Origin: an uncultured Lachnospiraceae bacterium
GTDB lineage: Bacteria; Bacillota; Clostridia; Lachnospirales; Lachnospiraceae
Reading direction: 5' to 3'
DNA: 14,563 nucleotides
Assembly (NCBI GenBank): GCA_910578605.1
Contig: CAJTQG010000060.1
Span: 1 to 14,563 of the forward strand
Numbering within the stretch: position 1 is the first letter of the stretch; each line of letters begins with the position of its first letter. Positions 6,798 to 13,819 of the stretch are shown here, piece after piece. The notes beneath the pieces are model-generated. The model saw only the letters and a program-made list of their open reading frames with translations, searched no databases and had not been told where the DNA came from. The translations under genes were made by a program, and so were the position numbers.

Positions 6798-7466
6798 ATG
6801 GAAAAATTGTTGATTGGAGAGATATTTACCAGTATTAATGGTGAGGGAAGGAAGGCAGGGCAGCTTGCGGTGTTTATTCGCTTCATTGGATGTAATTTAC
6901 ATTGCAGTTACTGTGACACAGCATGGGCAAGAGTACCAGGAGAAGAAGGAACATGGATGACTGTCAGACAGCTTCAGTCTTATGTGAGACAGAGCGGTGT
7001 CCAAAATGTAACCATTACAGGGGGGGAGCCTCTTTTAGCAGAAGGCTTGGAGAGCCTGTTAGAAGCCTTAGAAGAGCTAGAGCACATTCAGGTAGAAATA
7101 GAGACAAACGGAGCTGTGGATATTAGCAGCATAAAGATGCGAAGCAGAGCTCCATCTATGACAGTGGATTATAAACTTCCTAGAAGCGGCATGGAAAAAT
7201 ATATGTATATGCCCAATTTTCAATTGGTAGATGAAAAGGATACTGTAAAATTTGTGTGCGGCGGTATGGAAGACTTAAAGAGGGCAAAACAGATTATAGA
7301 GGAATACCAATTGATTGGAAGAACGGCAGTGTATTTAAGTCCGGTATTTGGTAAGTTGTCGGGGGATGAGATTGTTGAGTTTATGAAAAAGGAAAGGTTA
7401 AATGGGGTGAACCTGCAGCTGCAGCTTCACAAAATGATTTGGGAGCCGAATGCAAGAGGAAAATAA
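6798..7466 (+). CDS. queE: 7-carboxy-7-deazaguanine synthase (QueE), radical SAM
   Basis: This 222-residue radical SAM enzyme rearranges 6-carboxy-tetrahydropterin to 7-carboxy-7-deazaguanine. The substrate-contacting motif FTSINGEG (10-17) precedes the 4Fe-4S cluster motif C32-x3-C36-x2-C39 followed by D40-T41. GGEP (75-78), ETNG (102-105) and a C-terminal LQLHKMIWEPN segment are all family hallmarks. No cysteine is missing and the length is normal. The ribosome site TTGAGGT is modest and follows directly on the small queD-queE hairpin, which could tune expression. Confidence 0.95.
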   Translation: MEKLLIGEIFTSINGEGRKAGQLAVFIRFIGCNLHCSYCDTAWARVPGEEGTWMTVRQLQSYVRQSGVQNVTITGGEPLLAEGLESLLEALEELEHIQVEIETNGAVDISSIKMRSRAPSMTVDYKLPRSGMEKYMYMPNFQLVDEKDTVKFVCGGMEDLKRAKQIIEEYQLIGRTAVYLSPVFGKLSGDEIVEFMKKERLNGVNLQLQLHKMIWEPNARGK

Positions 7467-7522
7467 GTATAAAAGAATAAAGGTTGAAAATTTTAAATGA
7501 ATGAGAGAAAGAAGACAAAGAA

Positions 7523-8185
7523 ATGAAAACAGAAATAGATATTAAGTCGATAGACGACAAAGGGAAAGATAGAAAAGAAATAGATTCAAACAGCAAAAAG
7601 GGTGTAAAAAAAATAGATACCCAGGCAATTCAGGAGCATATTAGAGGTATTCTAATAGCGTTGGGAGATGATCCGGACAGAGAGGGACTTTGTGAGACAC
7701 CACAGAGGGTGGCAAGGATGTATGAGGAAGTGTTTGAGGGGATGCTTTACACCAATGAGGAGATTGGGGAAATGTTTGGCAAAACTTTTGAGGAGAAGGA
7801 TTATACAGACGACCATGGGGATATGGTAGTAGTGAAGGATATTGAAATTTTTAGTTATTGTGAGCATCATCTGGCATTGATGTACGATATGTATGTGACA
7901 GTGGCATACTTGCCGAAAGGAAAAGTGATTGGCTTGAGTAAAATTGCCAGGATTGCCCAGATGGTTGGAAAGCGTCTGCAGCTTCAAGAGAGAATCGGGG
8001 CAGATATTGCTCAGATTATGGAGATGGTTACAGGAACCAAAGATGTTGCAGTGTTGATAAGCGGAAATCACAGCTGTATGCGGGCAAGAGGTATAAGAAA
8101 TCAATCTGCAAAAACTGTTACTATGACACTTCGGGGGAAATTTGAGACAGATGCCATGCTTCTTGCAAGACTACAAAATATATGA
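7523..8185 (+). CDS. folE: GTP cyclohydrolase I (FolE)
   Basis: This 220-residue type IA GTP cyclohydrolase makes 7,8-dihydroneopterin triphosphate from GTP, the entry step for both queuosine and folate. Zinc ligands C113 and H116 lie in SYCEHH (111-116), with the third, C185, in NHSCMRARG (182-190). The GDDPDREGLCETPQRV block (48-63) and the QERIGADIA helix (155-163) are typical. The first ~30 residues are a highly charged Lys/Asp-rich extension without family motifs. The ATG has only a weak purine-rich ribosome site, so a later in-frame GTG (codon 28, near 7604) cannot be excluded. Placement between queE and queC indicates a copy dedicated to queuosine supply under preQ1 control. Confidence 0.95.
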   Translation: MKTEIDIKSIDDKGKDRKEIDSNSKKGVKKIDTQAIQEHIRGILIALGDDPDREGLCETPQRVARMYEEVFEGMLYTNEEIGEMFGKTFEEKDYTDDHGDMVVVKDIEIFSYCEHHLALMYDMYVTVAYLPKGKVIGLSKIARIAQMVGKRLQLQERIGADIAQIMEMVTGTKDVAVLISGNHSCMRARGIRNQSAKTVTMTLRGKFETDAMLLARLQNI

Positions 8186-8197
8186 TACAAGGTTTAA

Positions 8198-8254
8198 AAG
8201 GTGAAAGATTGCTGGTGCTTCCACGAAAGCAGTTTTGACCTTAATGAAGCAATC
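8198..8254 (+). other. Interleaved inverted repeats between folE and queC
   Basis: Two inverted repeats interlock. AAGGT (8198-8202) can pair with ACCTT (8238-8242), and GATTGCT (8207-8213) can pair perfectly with AGCAATC (8248-8254). Their order a-b-a'-b' allows either a pseudoknot or two mutually exclusive folds. CTTCC (8218-8222) in the middle could also pair with GGAAG at 8279-8283, overlapping the queC ribosome site. I do not recognise a known riboswitch family here. Confidence 0.35.
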
Positions 8255-8291
8255 CGTTGGAATCAGGGAGAACTAGGAGGAAGTGAACAAT

Positions 8292-8984
8292 ATGAGTGAA
8301 GAAATAAATAGAGCATTAGTGTTAGTGAGCGGAGGGGTGGACAGTACCACTTGTCTTGGAATGTGTGTGCAGGAGTATGGAAGAGAGAATGTGACGGCGC
8401 TTTCTATTTATTACGGGCAAAAGCATGATAAGGAAATAGAGGCTGCCAAGGCAGTCACAAAATATTATGGTGTGGAGTATATTCAATTGGATTTATCCAA
8501 TATGTTTGTCTACAGTGATTGTTCCCTGCTAAGCCATTCTGAACGGGAAATTCCAAAGGAAACCTATGCAGGGCAATTGGAGGAAACAAAGGGAAAGCCG
8601 GTTTCTACATATGTGCCCTTTCGCAATGGATTGTTTTTGTCTGCAGCTGCTAGTATTGCGCTTTCTAAAGAGTGCCAGATAATTTACTATGGTGCTCACA
8701 GCGATGATGCAGCGGGAAACGCATATCCAGACTGCAGCGAAGAATTTGTAGAGGCCATGAATAAAGCGGTGTATGAGGGAAGCGGAAGACAGGTGAAAAT
8801 TCATGTTCCTTTTGTAGGTATGCCAAAGTCTCAAGTGGTGAAAAAGGGCCTTAGTCTGGAAGTGCCCTATCATTTGACATGGAGTTGCTATGAGGGGGGC
8901 AGTAAGCCATGTGGAAAATGTGGAACCTGTATAGATAGAAGGGCAGCCTTTGAGAGCAACGGAGTGCAGGATCCTGCATTATAA
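8292..8984 (+). CDS. queC: 7-cyano-7-deazaguanine synthase (QueC)
   Basis: This 230-residue ATP-dependent enzyme converts 7-carboxy-7-deazaguanine plus ammonia to preQ0. The PP-loop SGGVDS is at 13-18, and the C-terminal zinc site is made by C199, C207, C210 and C213 in the CYEGGSKPCGKCGTC segment. I chose the ATG at 8292 over an in-frame GTG at 8283 because AGGAGG ends at 8280, only two bases before the GTG but 11 before the ATG. It follows a 106-base gap after folE that contains an unassigned structured segment. The length and motifs are ordinary for the family. Confidence 0.95.
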   Translation: MSEEINRALVLVSGGVDSTTCLGMCVQEYGRENVTALSIYYGQKHDKEIEAAKAVTKYYGVEYIQLDLSNMFVYSDCSLLSHSEREIPKETYAGQLEETKGKPVSTYVPFRNGLFLSAAASIALSKECQIIYYGAHSDDAAGNAYPDCSEEFVEAMNKAVYEGSGRQVKIHVPFVGMPKSQVVKKGLSLEVPYHLTWSCYEGGSKPCGKCGTCIDRRAAFESNGVQDPAL

Positions 8985-9114
8985 CAGAAGTATAGAGCAA
9001 ATTATAATAAAAAAGATGATGTTAAAAACATTTATTTAAATAAAGATAAAAAGTATAGAAAAGAATATAGATTTGAAATTATGTGAGAGTGAAAAGGAAA
9101 GGAAGAAGGTTACA

Positions 9115-9606
9115 ATGAGAGAGAAGGAAGAAATGGGTGACATTACACTGCTTGGAAATCAAAAAATAGAATATCCTACAGACTATGCACCTGGGCTGTT
9201 GGAGACTTTTTTGAATAAGCATACGGACCATGATTATTTTGTGAAATTTAATTGCCCTGAGTTTACCAGTCTATGTCCGATAACGGGACAGCCGGATTTT
9301 GCTGCAATCACTATTTCCTATGTGCCGGATGTAAAAATGGTGGAGAGCAAATCCTTAAAGTTATATTTGTTTAGTTTCCGCAATCACGGAGATTTTCATG
9401 AGGATTGCATCAACATTATTATGGAAGATTTGATTCGCTTGATGGAGCCGAAATATATTGAAGTCTGGGGGAAGTTTACTCCAAGAGGAGGTATTTCTAT
9501 TGACCCTTACTGCAATTATGGAAAAAAAGGTACAAAATGGGAGGAAGTGGCTTTTAAGAGATTGAGCGAGCATGATATGTATCCAGAGAAGGTGGATAAC
9601 AGGTAG
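9115..9606 (+). CDS. queF: NADPH-dependent preQ0 reductase (QueF, short type)
   Basis: This 163-residue enzyme reduces the nitrile of preQ0 to the amine of preQ1. The catalytic Cys is C54 in FTSLCPITGQPDF and the general acid is D61. The QueF motif ESKSLKLYLFSFRNHGDFHED starts at E77, with H95-E96 contacting substrate. Length and sequence match the unimodular Bacillus YkvM type (about 165 residues). The ATG at 9115 is preferred because the purine-rich GGAAGAAGG lies just before it; a longer frame starting with TTG at 9073 lacks a good ribosome site. It completes preQ1 synthesis and is last in the operon. The 130 bases before it are AT-rich with one small hairpin. Confidence 0.96.
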   Translation: MREKEEMGDITLLGNQKIEYPTDYAPGLLETFLNKHTDHDYFVKFNCPEFTSLCPITGQPDFAAITISYVPDVKMVESKSLKLYLFSFRNHGDFHEDCINIIMEDLIRLMEPKYIEVWGKFTPRGGISIDPYCNYGKKGTKWEEVAFKRLSEHDMYPEKVDNR

Positions 9607-9694
9607 GGAAAATGATATGGATTTTCTGAATCTTCAAAACCATAGTGAAGTATACTGTTATATGTTCTGCAAAGGTATCGTAATAAAGTGATAT

Positions 9695-9716
9695 AGGGGA
9701 TGCCCCTTGTTTCTTG
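9695..9716 (+). terminator. Possible terminator of the que operon
   Basis: AGGGG (9695-9699) and CCCCT (9703-9707) form a GC-rich 5-bp stem with a three-base loop, followed by an interrupted T-rich stretch. It lies about 90 bases after the queF stop. The short stem and broken T run make it a weak candidate; it could instead be part of a control region for the next gene. Confidence 0.35.
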
Positions 9717-9717
9717 A

Positions 9718-9733
9718 TTGAAAGTGCTTTCAA
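9718..9733 (+). promoter_or_regulatory. cre-like palindrome upstream of DJ-1/PfpI gene
   Basis: TTGAAAG and CTTTCAA (7-bp perfect arms) flank a central TG. The core TGAAAGTGCTTTCA (9719-9732) matches the CcpA site consensus TGWAANCGNTNWCA at all fixed positions except one central base. Weak promoter boxes can be drawn around it, for example TATAAA at 9752-9757 with a poor -35 inside the palindrome, so a catabolite-control site is possible but unproven. Confidence 0.4.
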
Positions 9734-9794
9734 GAGTTTTCTGTAAACACTTATAAAGTATTGTAAGACAAGTTTCAACTATATATCAATTTAA

Positions 9795-9890
9795 TTTAAG
9801 AAATAAATAGAGTAAAAAATAAGTAAAGTAAGAAATAAGTAAAGTAAGAAATAAGTAAAGTAAAAAATAAGGGAAGTAAGGAATAAGCAA
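9795..9890 (+). repeat. 16-bp tandem repeat, five to six copies
   Basis: The unit AGTAAGAAATAAGTAA is repeated head to tail at 9811, 9827, 9843, 9859 and 9875 (five contiguous 16-bp copies). A degenerate sixth copy lies in front at 9795-9810 (12 of 16 matches). Copies two and three are identical; the last two carry point changes (GGGA, GGAATAAGCAA). The array ends about 37 bases before the DJ-1/PfpI start. It is non-coding on the plus strand, with a stop in every frame, and is A/G-rich and probably unstructured in RNA. Confidence 0.9.
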
Positions 9891-9927
9891 AGAAAAACAA
9901 TAAATGGAATGAAAGGATGGATTGAGA

Positions 9928-10479
9928 ATGATTAAGGTATGTGCATGTATGGCGGATGGATTTGAAGAGGTGGAGATGCTCACAGTAGTTGATATTCTGC
10001 GCAGGGCTAATATGCAGGTGTCTATTGTGTCGGTGATGGACAAACTCCAAGTGACAGGTGCTCATAAAATATGTGTGGAGGCGGATTATCTGTGGGGAGA
10101 GGTGAATTTTGATCAATATGATTGTATATTTTTGCCGGGAGGGATGCCAGGAACTCTAAATTTAGGAAAACATGCTGGGGTGAAAGAGCAGATAAAAAAA
10201 TTTTCACAAAGCAACAGAAGAGTGGCAGCAGTATGTGCAGCTCCTTCCGTGTTAGGAGAAAATGGACTGCTGGAGGGGAAAAAAGCGGTATGCTACCCTG
10301 GATTTGAGGATAAACTAAAGGGGGCACAGGTGTTGATGGAGAAAGTAGTGACAGACGGAAATATAACTACAAGCAGAGGTATGGGAACTTGTATTCCTCT
10401 GGCCTTGGAGTTGGTGAGTCTGTATCAGGGAAAGGAAGAAGCTGATAAAATAGGAAAAGGGATTCTGTATTTGGACTAG
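9928..10479 (+). CDS. DJ-1/PfpI-family protein (YajL/ThiJ type)
   Basis: This 183-residue protein has the DJ-1/PfpI fold. GFEEVEML (11-18) contains the conserved Glu equivalent to DJ-1 E18 (E16). LPGGMPG (69-75) is the oxyanion loop, and AVCAAPSVLG (101-110) places the reactive Cys C103 at the nucleophile elbow. TTSRGMGTCIPLALEL near the C terminus is typical of the DJ-1 subgroup rather than of PfpI proteases. Family members are linked to oxidative-stress protection and glyoxal or glycation repair; the substrate here is unknown. The ATG at 9928 is ten bases after AAAGGA; an in-frame TTG at 9922 is the alternative. It follows the tandem repeat and a cre-like site, and appears monocistronic. 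Confidence 0.9.
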   Translation: MIKVCACMADGFEEVEMLTVVDILRRANMQVSIVSVMDKLQVTGAHKICVEADYLWGEVNFDQYDCIFLPGGMPGTLNLGKHAGVKEQIKKFSQSNRRVAAVCAAPSVLGENGLLEGKKAVCYPGFEDKLKGAQVLMEKVVTDGNITTSRGMGTCIPLALELVSLYQGKEEADKIGKGILYLD

Positions 10480-10624
10480 TACAGATAGTACAATGATGAC
10501 TGTGCAGAATAATGGATTACTATCCACTACGTTTTTAAGTATCAAAAAATAGAAATGTAGGAATGGCAGCTGTATTGCGCAAATATAGAAAATAGAAATA
10601 AGGCAGCATCAGGAAGGAAACGGT

Positions 10625-11569
10625 ATGAAGGCAATTGCAGAGAATATAATGGAAAATGTAGAGAAAGTGATTATCGGGAAGTCCCAGGTGGTGAAGCTAG
10701 TGATTGCTTCCATGTTTGCCGGGGGGCATGTACTGTTGGAGGATGTGCCAGGAAGCGGAAAAACTATGCTTGCCAAAGCATTGGCTCGCTCCATTGACGG
10801 CATTAGCACAAGAATTCAGTTGACACCAGATTTGCTGCCATCGGATATAACAGGAATCAATTATTTTAATATGAAGAAATCAGAGTTTGAGTTTGTGCAG
10901 GGACCAGTTTTCACCAACATTTTAATAGCGGATGAAATCAACAGGGCGACTCCGAAAACTCAGGCAGGACTGTTGGAGGCAATGGAGGAAAAGCAAGTTA
11001 GTGTGGATGGCACTACCTATGAGCTGCCATCTCCCTTTATGGTGATTGCCACCCAGAATCCCGTAGATACCCAGGGAGTGTTTCCTTTGCCGGAGGCTCA
11101 GATAGATAGGTTTCTTGTCCGAATCACAATGGATTATCCAAGTACAAAGGAGACAGTTGATATTTTGAAAACTCATGGGGGCGGAAATGTTCTGCAATTA
11201 CTGCAGCCAGTCACCAACTCACAGGCAATTTGTCAAGTGATTAGCCAAGTAGAAAAAGTGCAGGTGCATGATGATATTTTGTATTATATTGCAAAGCTGT
11301 TGGAGGCAACAAGAGAGCATGAAAGTGTAGTGCTGGGAGTGAGCAGCAGAGGTGGTCTGGCGCTGATGCAGTTGGCAAAGGCTCTTGCATTTATGGCAGG
11401 CAGGGATTATGTGCTGCCAGATGATGTGAAGGAGGGGGCGGGCTATGCGTTGGCACACCGCCTTGTACTGAAAAACAGTGAGAGATTAAAGCCAGGCAGA
11501 GAACAGGAAATCATCATGGAAATATTGGATAAGCAGAAGGTGCCTACAGAAGATTTCGGGGAACAGTGA
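10625..11569 (+). CDS. MoxR-family AAA+ ATPase
   Basis: This 314-residue AAA+ ATPase is of the MoxR clade. Walker A is GSGKT (43-47), Walker B ILIADEIN (99-106, D103/E104), sensor 1 N145 in IATQNP, arginine-finger region EAQIDRF (158-163), and sensor 2 R242 in VSSRGG, followed by the AAA lid domain. All catalytic residues are intact. MoxR proteins act as chaperones that activate or mature partner proteins, and the gene is typically followed by DUF58 and DUF4129/transglutaminase genes, as here. AGGAAGG lies just upstream of the ATG. The 145 bases before it hold no clear promoter; a loose CTAC/GTAG dyad flanks an A/T stretch there. Confidence 0.93.
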   Translation: MKAIAENIMENVEKVIIGKSQVVKLVIASMFAGGHVLLEDVPGSGKTMLAKALARSIDGISTRIQLTPDLLPSDITGINYFNMKKSEFEFVQGPVFTNILIADEINRATPKTQAGLLEAMEEKQVSVDGTTYELPSPFMVIATQNPVDTQGVFPLPEAQIDRFLVRITMDYPSTKETVDILKTHGGGNVLQLLQPVTNSQAICQVISQVEKVQVHDDILYYIAKLLEATREHESVVLGVSSRGGLALMQLAKALAFMAGRDYVLPDDVKEGAGYALAHRLVLKNSERLKPGREQEIIMEILDKQKVPTEDFGEQ

Positions 11570-11724
11570 AGCCTTTTTGAGTTACCATAAAAATAAAAAG
11601 CATCATTTTTTATAAATAGACTGTGTCACCTTTGCCGGCATGTCTGGAAGGTTAAGAGAAATATATGATAAAGAAAGGATATTATGTGTATTGCCCTTTT
11701 TTCAACTTGCCTATTTAAGGAAAT

Positions 11725-11783
11725 AAAAAGTTCGTGCAGTGTACTTTTTGTTGAGAGGGCAGAATCACAAGCAAACTTGTGAT
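11725..11783 (+). promoter_or_regulatory. Two perfect hairpins in front of the DUF58 gene
   Basis: AAAAAGT (11725-11731) pairs with ACTTTTT (11743-11749), and ATCACAAG (11764-11771) pairs perfectly with CTTGTGAT (11776-11783) around a four-base loop. They lie in the 229-base gap after moxR, which is long for an operon. The first could be a weak terminator or processing site; the second ends seven bases before the GGTGA ribosome-site-like sequence of the DUF58 gene. A second promoter in this gap was not clear. Confidence 0.4.
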
Positions 11784-11798
11784 ATACATGGTGAAAAC

Positions 11799-12878
11799 AT
11801 GATTCGGATGGATTGGGTGTTTTATCTGGTAATGGCGCTGCTGGCAATGTTAAGTTTGGTTGCTGTTGGAACAGTTTTGTTTTATGTGGCAAAGACGGTG
11901 AGTGTAAATAGGCTGAGATACAAAAGATACTTTTCCCAGGAGGGCGCTTTTGAAGGACAGGAAATATTTATGTATGAGGAATTGTCCAATCACTCGGTAT
12001 TTCCTATGTTTCAAATATGTGTGGAGAGCTACGTCACCTCCAAAATTCGTCTGGAGGGAGTGGAGAGTGAGGAGGAAATCCAGCATTTTATCAGTCGTTT
12101 TCCAGTTGTGCTTCCCTTTACCCGCATCAAGAGATGCCATAGAGCAAAATGTCAAAAACGGGGCTTCTATAAGCTGCAGACAGCTAAGGTGGAATTTGCA
12201 GGCATGGACGTATTTTTGGACAGCAAGGCCCAACTGTATATCTATCCAAAGGAGTTGAGTATTAAGGAAGAAAAGGGAATAAACCAGTATTTGCAGTACA
12301 GCGATGCTTCCCTGCTTCCAGTTATGGAGGATGTTTTTTCTTTTGCGGGGGTGCGGGAGTACAGAAGCACGGACGCTTTTAGGAGAATTAACTATAAGGC
12401 AACAGCAAGGCGGGGGGAGCTGATGGTGAATCAATTTGACTATATGATGGGACGCAGGGTTATGATATATGTAAATTTTCAAATGCAAGATTCTTATATA
12501 GAGTTAGGGCGGTTTGAAGAAATGATGGAAGGCGCCTTGTCTATTGCCTCCTATCTGTTTGTGCAGTCCATTCATCAGGGGAATGAGGTGGGGTTTCGAG
12601 CCAACAGTCAGATGATAAACGGAGATATGTATGTGCGGTTTCCAATGGCGGGGGGAAGACTTCAATATTTGGAGGTTTTGAGGGAAATGGCCATGATACG
12701 TCCTATATACGGCAATTCTTTTGCGTCCATAGTGGAGATGGATATCAGAGAGTATATGACACAGACAGAATGCTATTTTATCACTTCCTATGTAGATGAG
12801 GCGGTGGAGAGAAATATGGAGGTGCTGACTGGCATGAACAACGGGGTGCATTTGATAATGCTGCAAGACATTGTGTAA
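11799..12878 (+). CDS. DUF58 domain membrane-anchored protein
   Basis: This 359-residue protein has one or two closely spaced hydrophobic segments near the N terminus (about 6-30), a divergent middle, and the DUF58 signature around 184-211. There, VREYRSTDAFRRINYKATAR has the R-E-Y, D and R-x-I-N-x-K-A-T-A-R residues diagnostic of the family. DUF58 proteins often show a von Willebrand A-like fold and accompany MoxR ATPases, probably as membrane-bound partners; their biochemical role is unsettled. I chose the ATG at 11799 (GGTGA four bases before it) over an upstream GTG at 11739, because the stretch between codes through a perfect hairpin and has no family features; an ATG at 11808 is also possible. 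Confidence 0.88.
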   Translation: MIRMDWVFYLVMALLAMLSLVAVGTVLFYVAKTVSVNRLRYKRYFSQEGAFEGQEIFMYEELSNHSVFPMFQICVESYVTSKIRLEGVESEEEIQHFISRFPVVLPFTRIKRCHRAKCQKRGFYKLQTAKVEFAGMDVFLDSKAQLYIYPKELSIKEEKGINQYLQYSDASLLPVMEDVFSFAGVREYRSTDAFRRINYKATARRGELMVNQFDYMMGRRVMIYVNFQMQDSYIELGRFEEMMEGALSIASYLFVQSIHQGNEVGFRANSQMINGDMYVRFPMAGGRLQYLEVLREMAMIRPIYGNSFASIVEMDIREYMTQTECYFITSYVDEAVERNMEVLTGMNNGVHLIMLQDIV

Positions 12879-12921
12879 TAAGGAAACGTATGGCTTGTAT
12901 AACTAAAAAGCGGGCTGATAC

Positions 12922-12966
12922 ATGGAACAACATAAAGAACAGATAGGCATAGCGGCGCAGAGATGA
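12922..12966 (+). CDS. Possible 14-codon leader ORF
   Basis: ATG at 12922 opens a 14-codon frame whose TGA overlaps the ATG of the next gene in an ATGA arrangement (12963-12966), the pattern of translational coupling. Its own ribosome site is weak, so the overlap may be chance. It would lie between the DUF58 and DUF4129-like genes. Confidence 0.2.
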   Translation: MEQHKEQIGIAAQR

Positions 12967-13646
12967 GGGCTTTTATGAGAAAACATTTAAAAAGATGGCT
13001 GTTTGGGAAAGGTGCAGGGGAAGTTCTGGTAAGAATATTGGTACTGTGTATTATGGCAGTTCTATGCCATTTCCTTTTTCTGGCTGCCGGGCAGCAGACT
13101 ATAAAAAAAGAAATTTTTAGCTGGATGAGGCTTGTATGCTTTCTCGGCATATTGTGGCAGTGCTTTTATTTGGGGGAGGGAAGTCCTCTGGAGAAATGGA
13201 AAGATATTCTGTTTCGCACTATGATGTTTGTTGGCAACACAATCAGCAGAGTGTTTGATTTCTTTTTTCATATGACACAAAATACCGTAAGGGGTGGGGG
13301 AACGGTAGAAATTAAAGGTTATGAAGAACAGGTGAACTCTATTGCATCGGGACTGATTGGCAAATGGCGAAAACCAAAGTATAAAAAATGGAAGAATATG
13401 GATAATCAGGAGAGAATCCGATATCTTTATTATAAAAGTGTGAAGAAACATAGCAAAAGGGATGTGGAGTTTACCTATCAAAAGACAGCATGGGAAATTT
13501 ATGATGAGCTGGAAGAAAAAAATAAGCTGGAAAAGGGGGATGAGGAGTTGTTTTGTATGTACAATGGGATAAGATATAGAGAAAAAGTTCAGGTATCGGC
13601 TCATGATGTGGAAAAATGTAAGGGAAGTGGAAAGCATTTTCAATGA
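12963..13646 (+). CDS. DUF4129-like membrane protein of the MoxR cluster
   Basis: This 227-residue protein has hydrophobic segments at about 20-43 and 53-69, perhaps a third at 85-101, and then a basic soluble domain. The stretch ERIRYLYYKSVKK followed by a QKTAWEIYDELEE helix and an ELFCMYNGIRY helix is the pattern of DUF4129, which usually occurs as the C-terminal domain of transglutaminase-like membrane proteins in MoxR-DUF58 operons. Here it forms a separate short protein without the transglutaminase domain. The start is uncertain: the ATG at 12963 has a weak site, while the ATG at 12975 has GAGGG six bases upstream. The assignment rests on helix pattern and context, not on a strong motif. 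Confidence 0.6.
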   Translation: MRAFMRKHLKRWLFGKGAGEVLVRILVLCIMAVLCHFLFLAAGQQTIKKEIFSWMRLVCFLGILWQCFYLGEGSPLEKWKDILFRTMMFVGNTISRVFDFFFHMTQNTVRGGGTVEIKGYEEQVNSIASGLIGKWRKPKYKKWKNMDNQERIRYLYYKSVKKHSKRDVEFTYQKTAWEIYDELEEKNKLEKGDEELFCMYNGIRYREKVQVSAHDVEKCKGSGKHFQ

Positions 13647-13675
13647 CAGAACAAATAGATGAATATTTAAGGTAA
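13643..13675 (+). CDS. Possible 10-codon ORF or gene remnant after DUF4129-like gene
   Basis: ATG at 13643 overlaps the previous stop as ATGA and opens a 10-codon frame (MTEQIDEYLR) ending at TAA 13675. The 4-base overlap is the usual junction to a following gene in such operons, so this may be the start of a deleted or decayed downstream gene, possibly the missing transglutaminase, or simply a spurious short frame. Confidence 0.25.
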   Translation: MTEQIDEYLR

Positions 13676-13768
13676 ATGCAGCATCATGTTTTTAGATTTA
13701 CTGCAATAGAGAGTTGTATTTACCTTGAAAAGTTGCAACAAAGATTTTCTTGTAGGAAAAGGGAAATA

Positions 13769-13797
13769 TTGACAGATTATGTAAGTGGTGTTATGAT
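13769..13797 (+). promoter_or_regulatory. Promoter of the c-di-GMP riboswitch transcript
   Basis: A perfect TTGACA (13769-13774), exactly 17 bases, and TATGAT (13792-13797) predict transcription from about 13804, just upstream of the aptamer. It follows the end of the MoxR cluster by about 95 bases, marking a new transcription unit. Confidence 0.8.
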
Positions 13798-13819
13798 AAG
13801 CACCATAAGTTACACAATC

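Noticed and set aside
8198..8254. Cobalamin, T-box, THF or preQ1-II element between folE and queC
   Set aside because: None of the conserved blocks of these families could be found; only the inverted repeats remain.
8283..8291. GTG start for queC
   Set aside because: It is only two bases after AGGAGG, too close; the ATG nine bases on has workable spacing.
9073..9114. TTG-started 14-residue extension of QueF
   Set aside because: There is no good ribosome site and the shorter form matches the usual length of the family.
9795..9890. Short regular repeats as a CRISPR array
   Set aside because: The 16-bp units are contiguous with no spacers and no cas genes are present.
9786..10116. Minus-strand frames with repeated Tyr/Phe/Leu peptides
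   Set aside because: They are the complement of the 16-bp tandem repeat plus the shadow of the DJ-1/PfpI gene, not a repeat protein.
11739..11798. GTG-started 20-residue extension of the DUF58 protein
   Set aside because: It is coded across a perfect hairpin, has no family features, and a better-placed ATG follows a GGTGA element.
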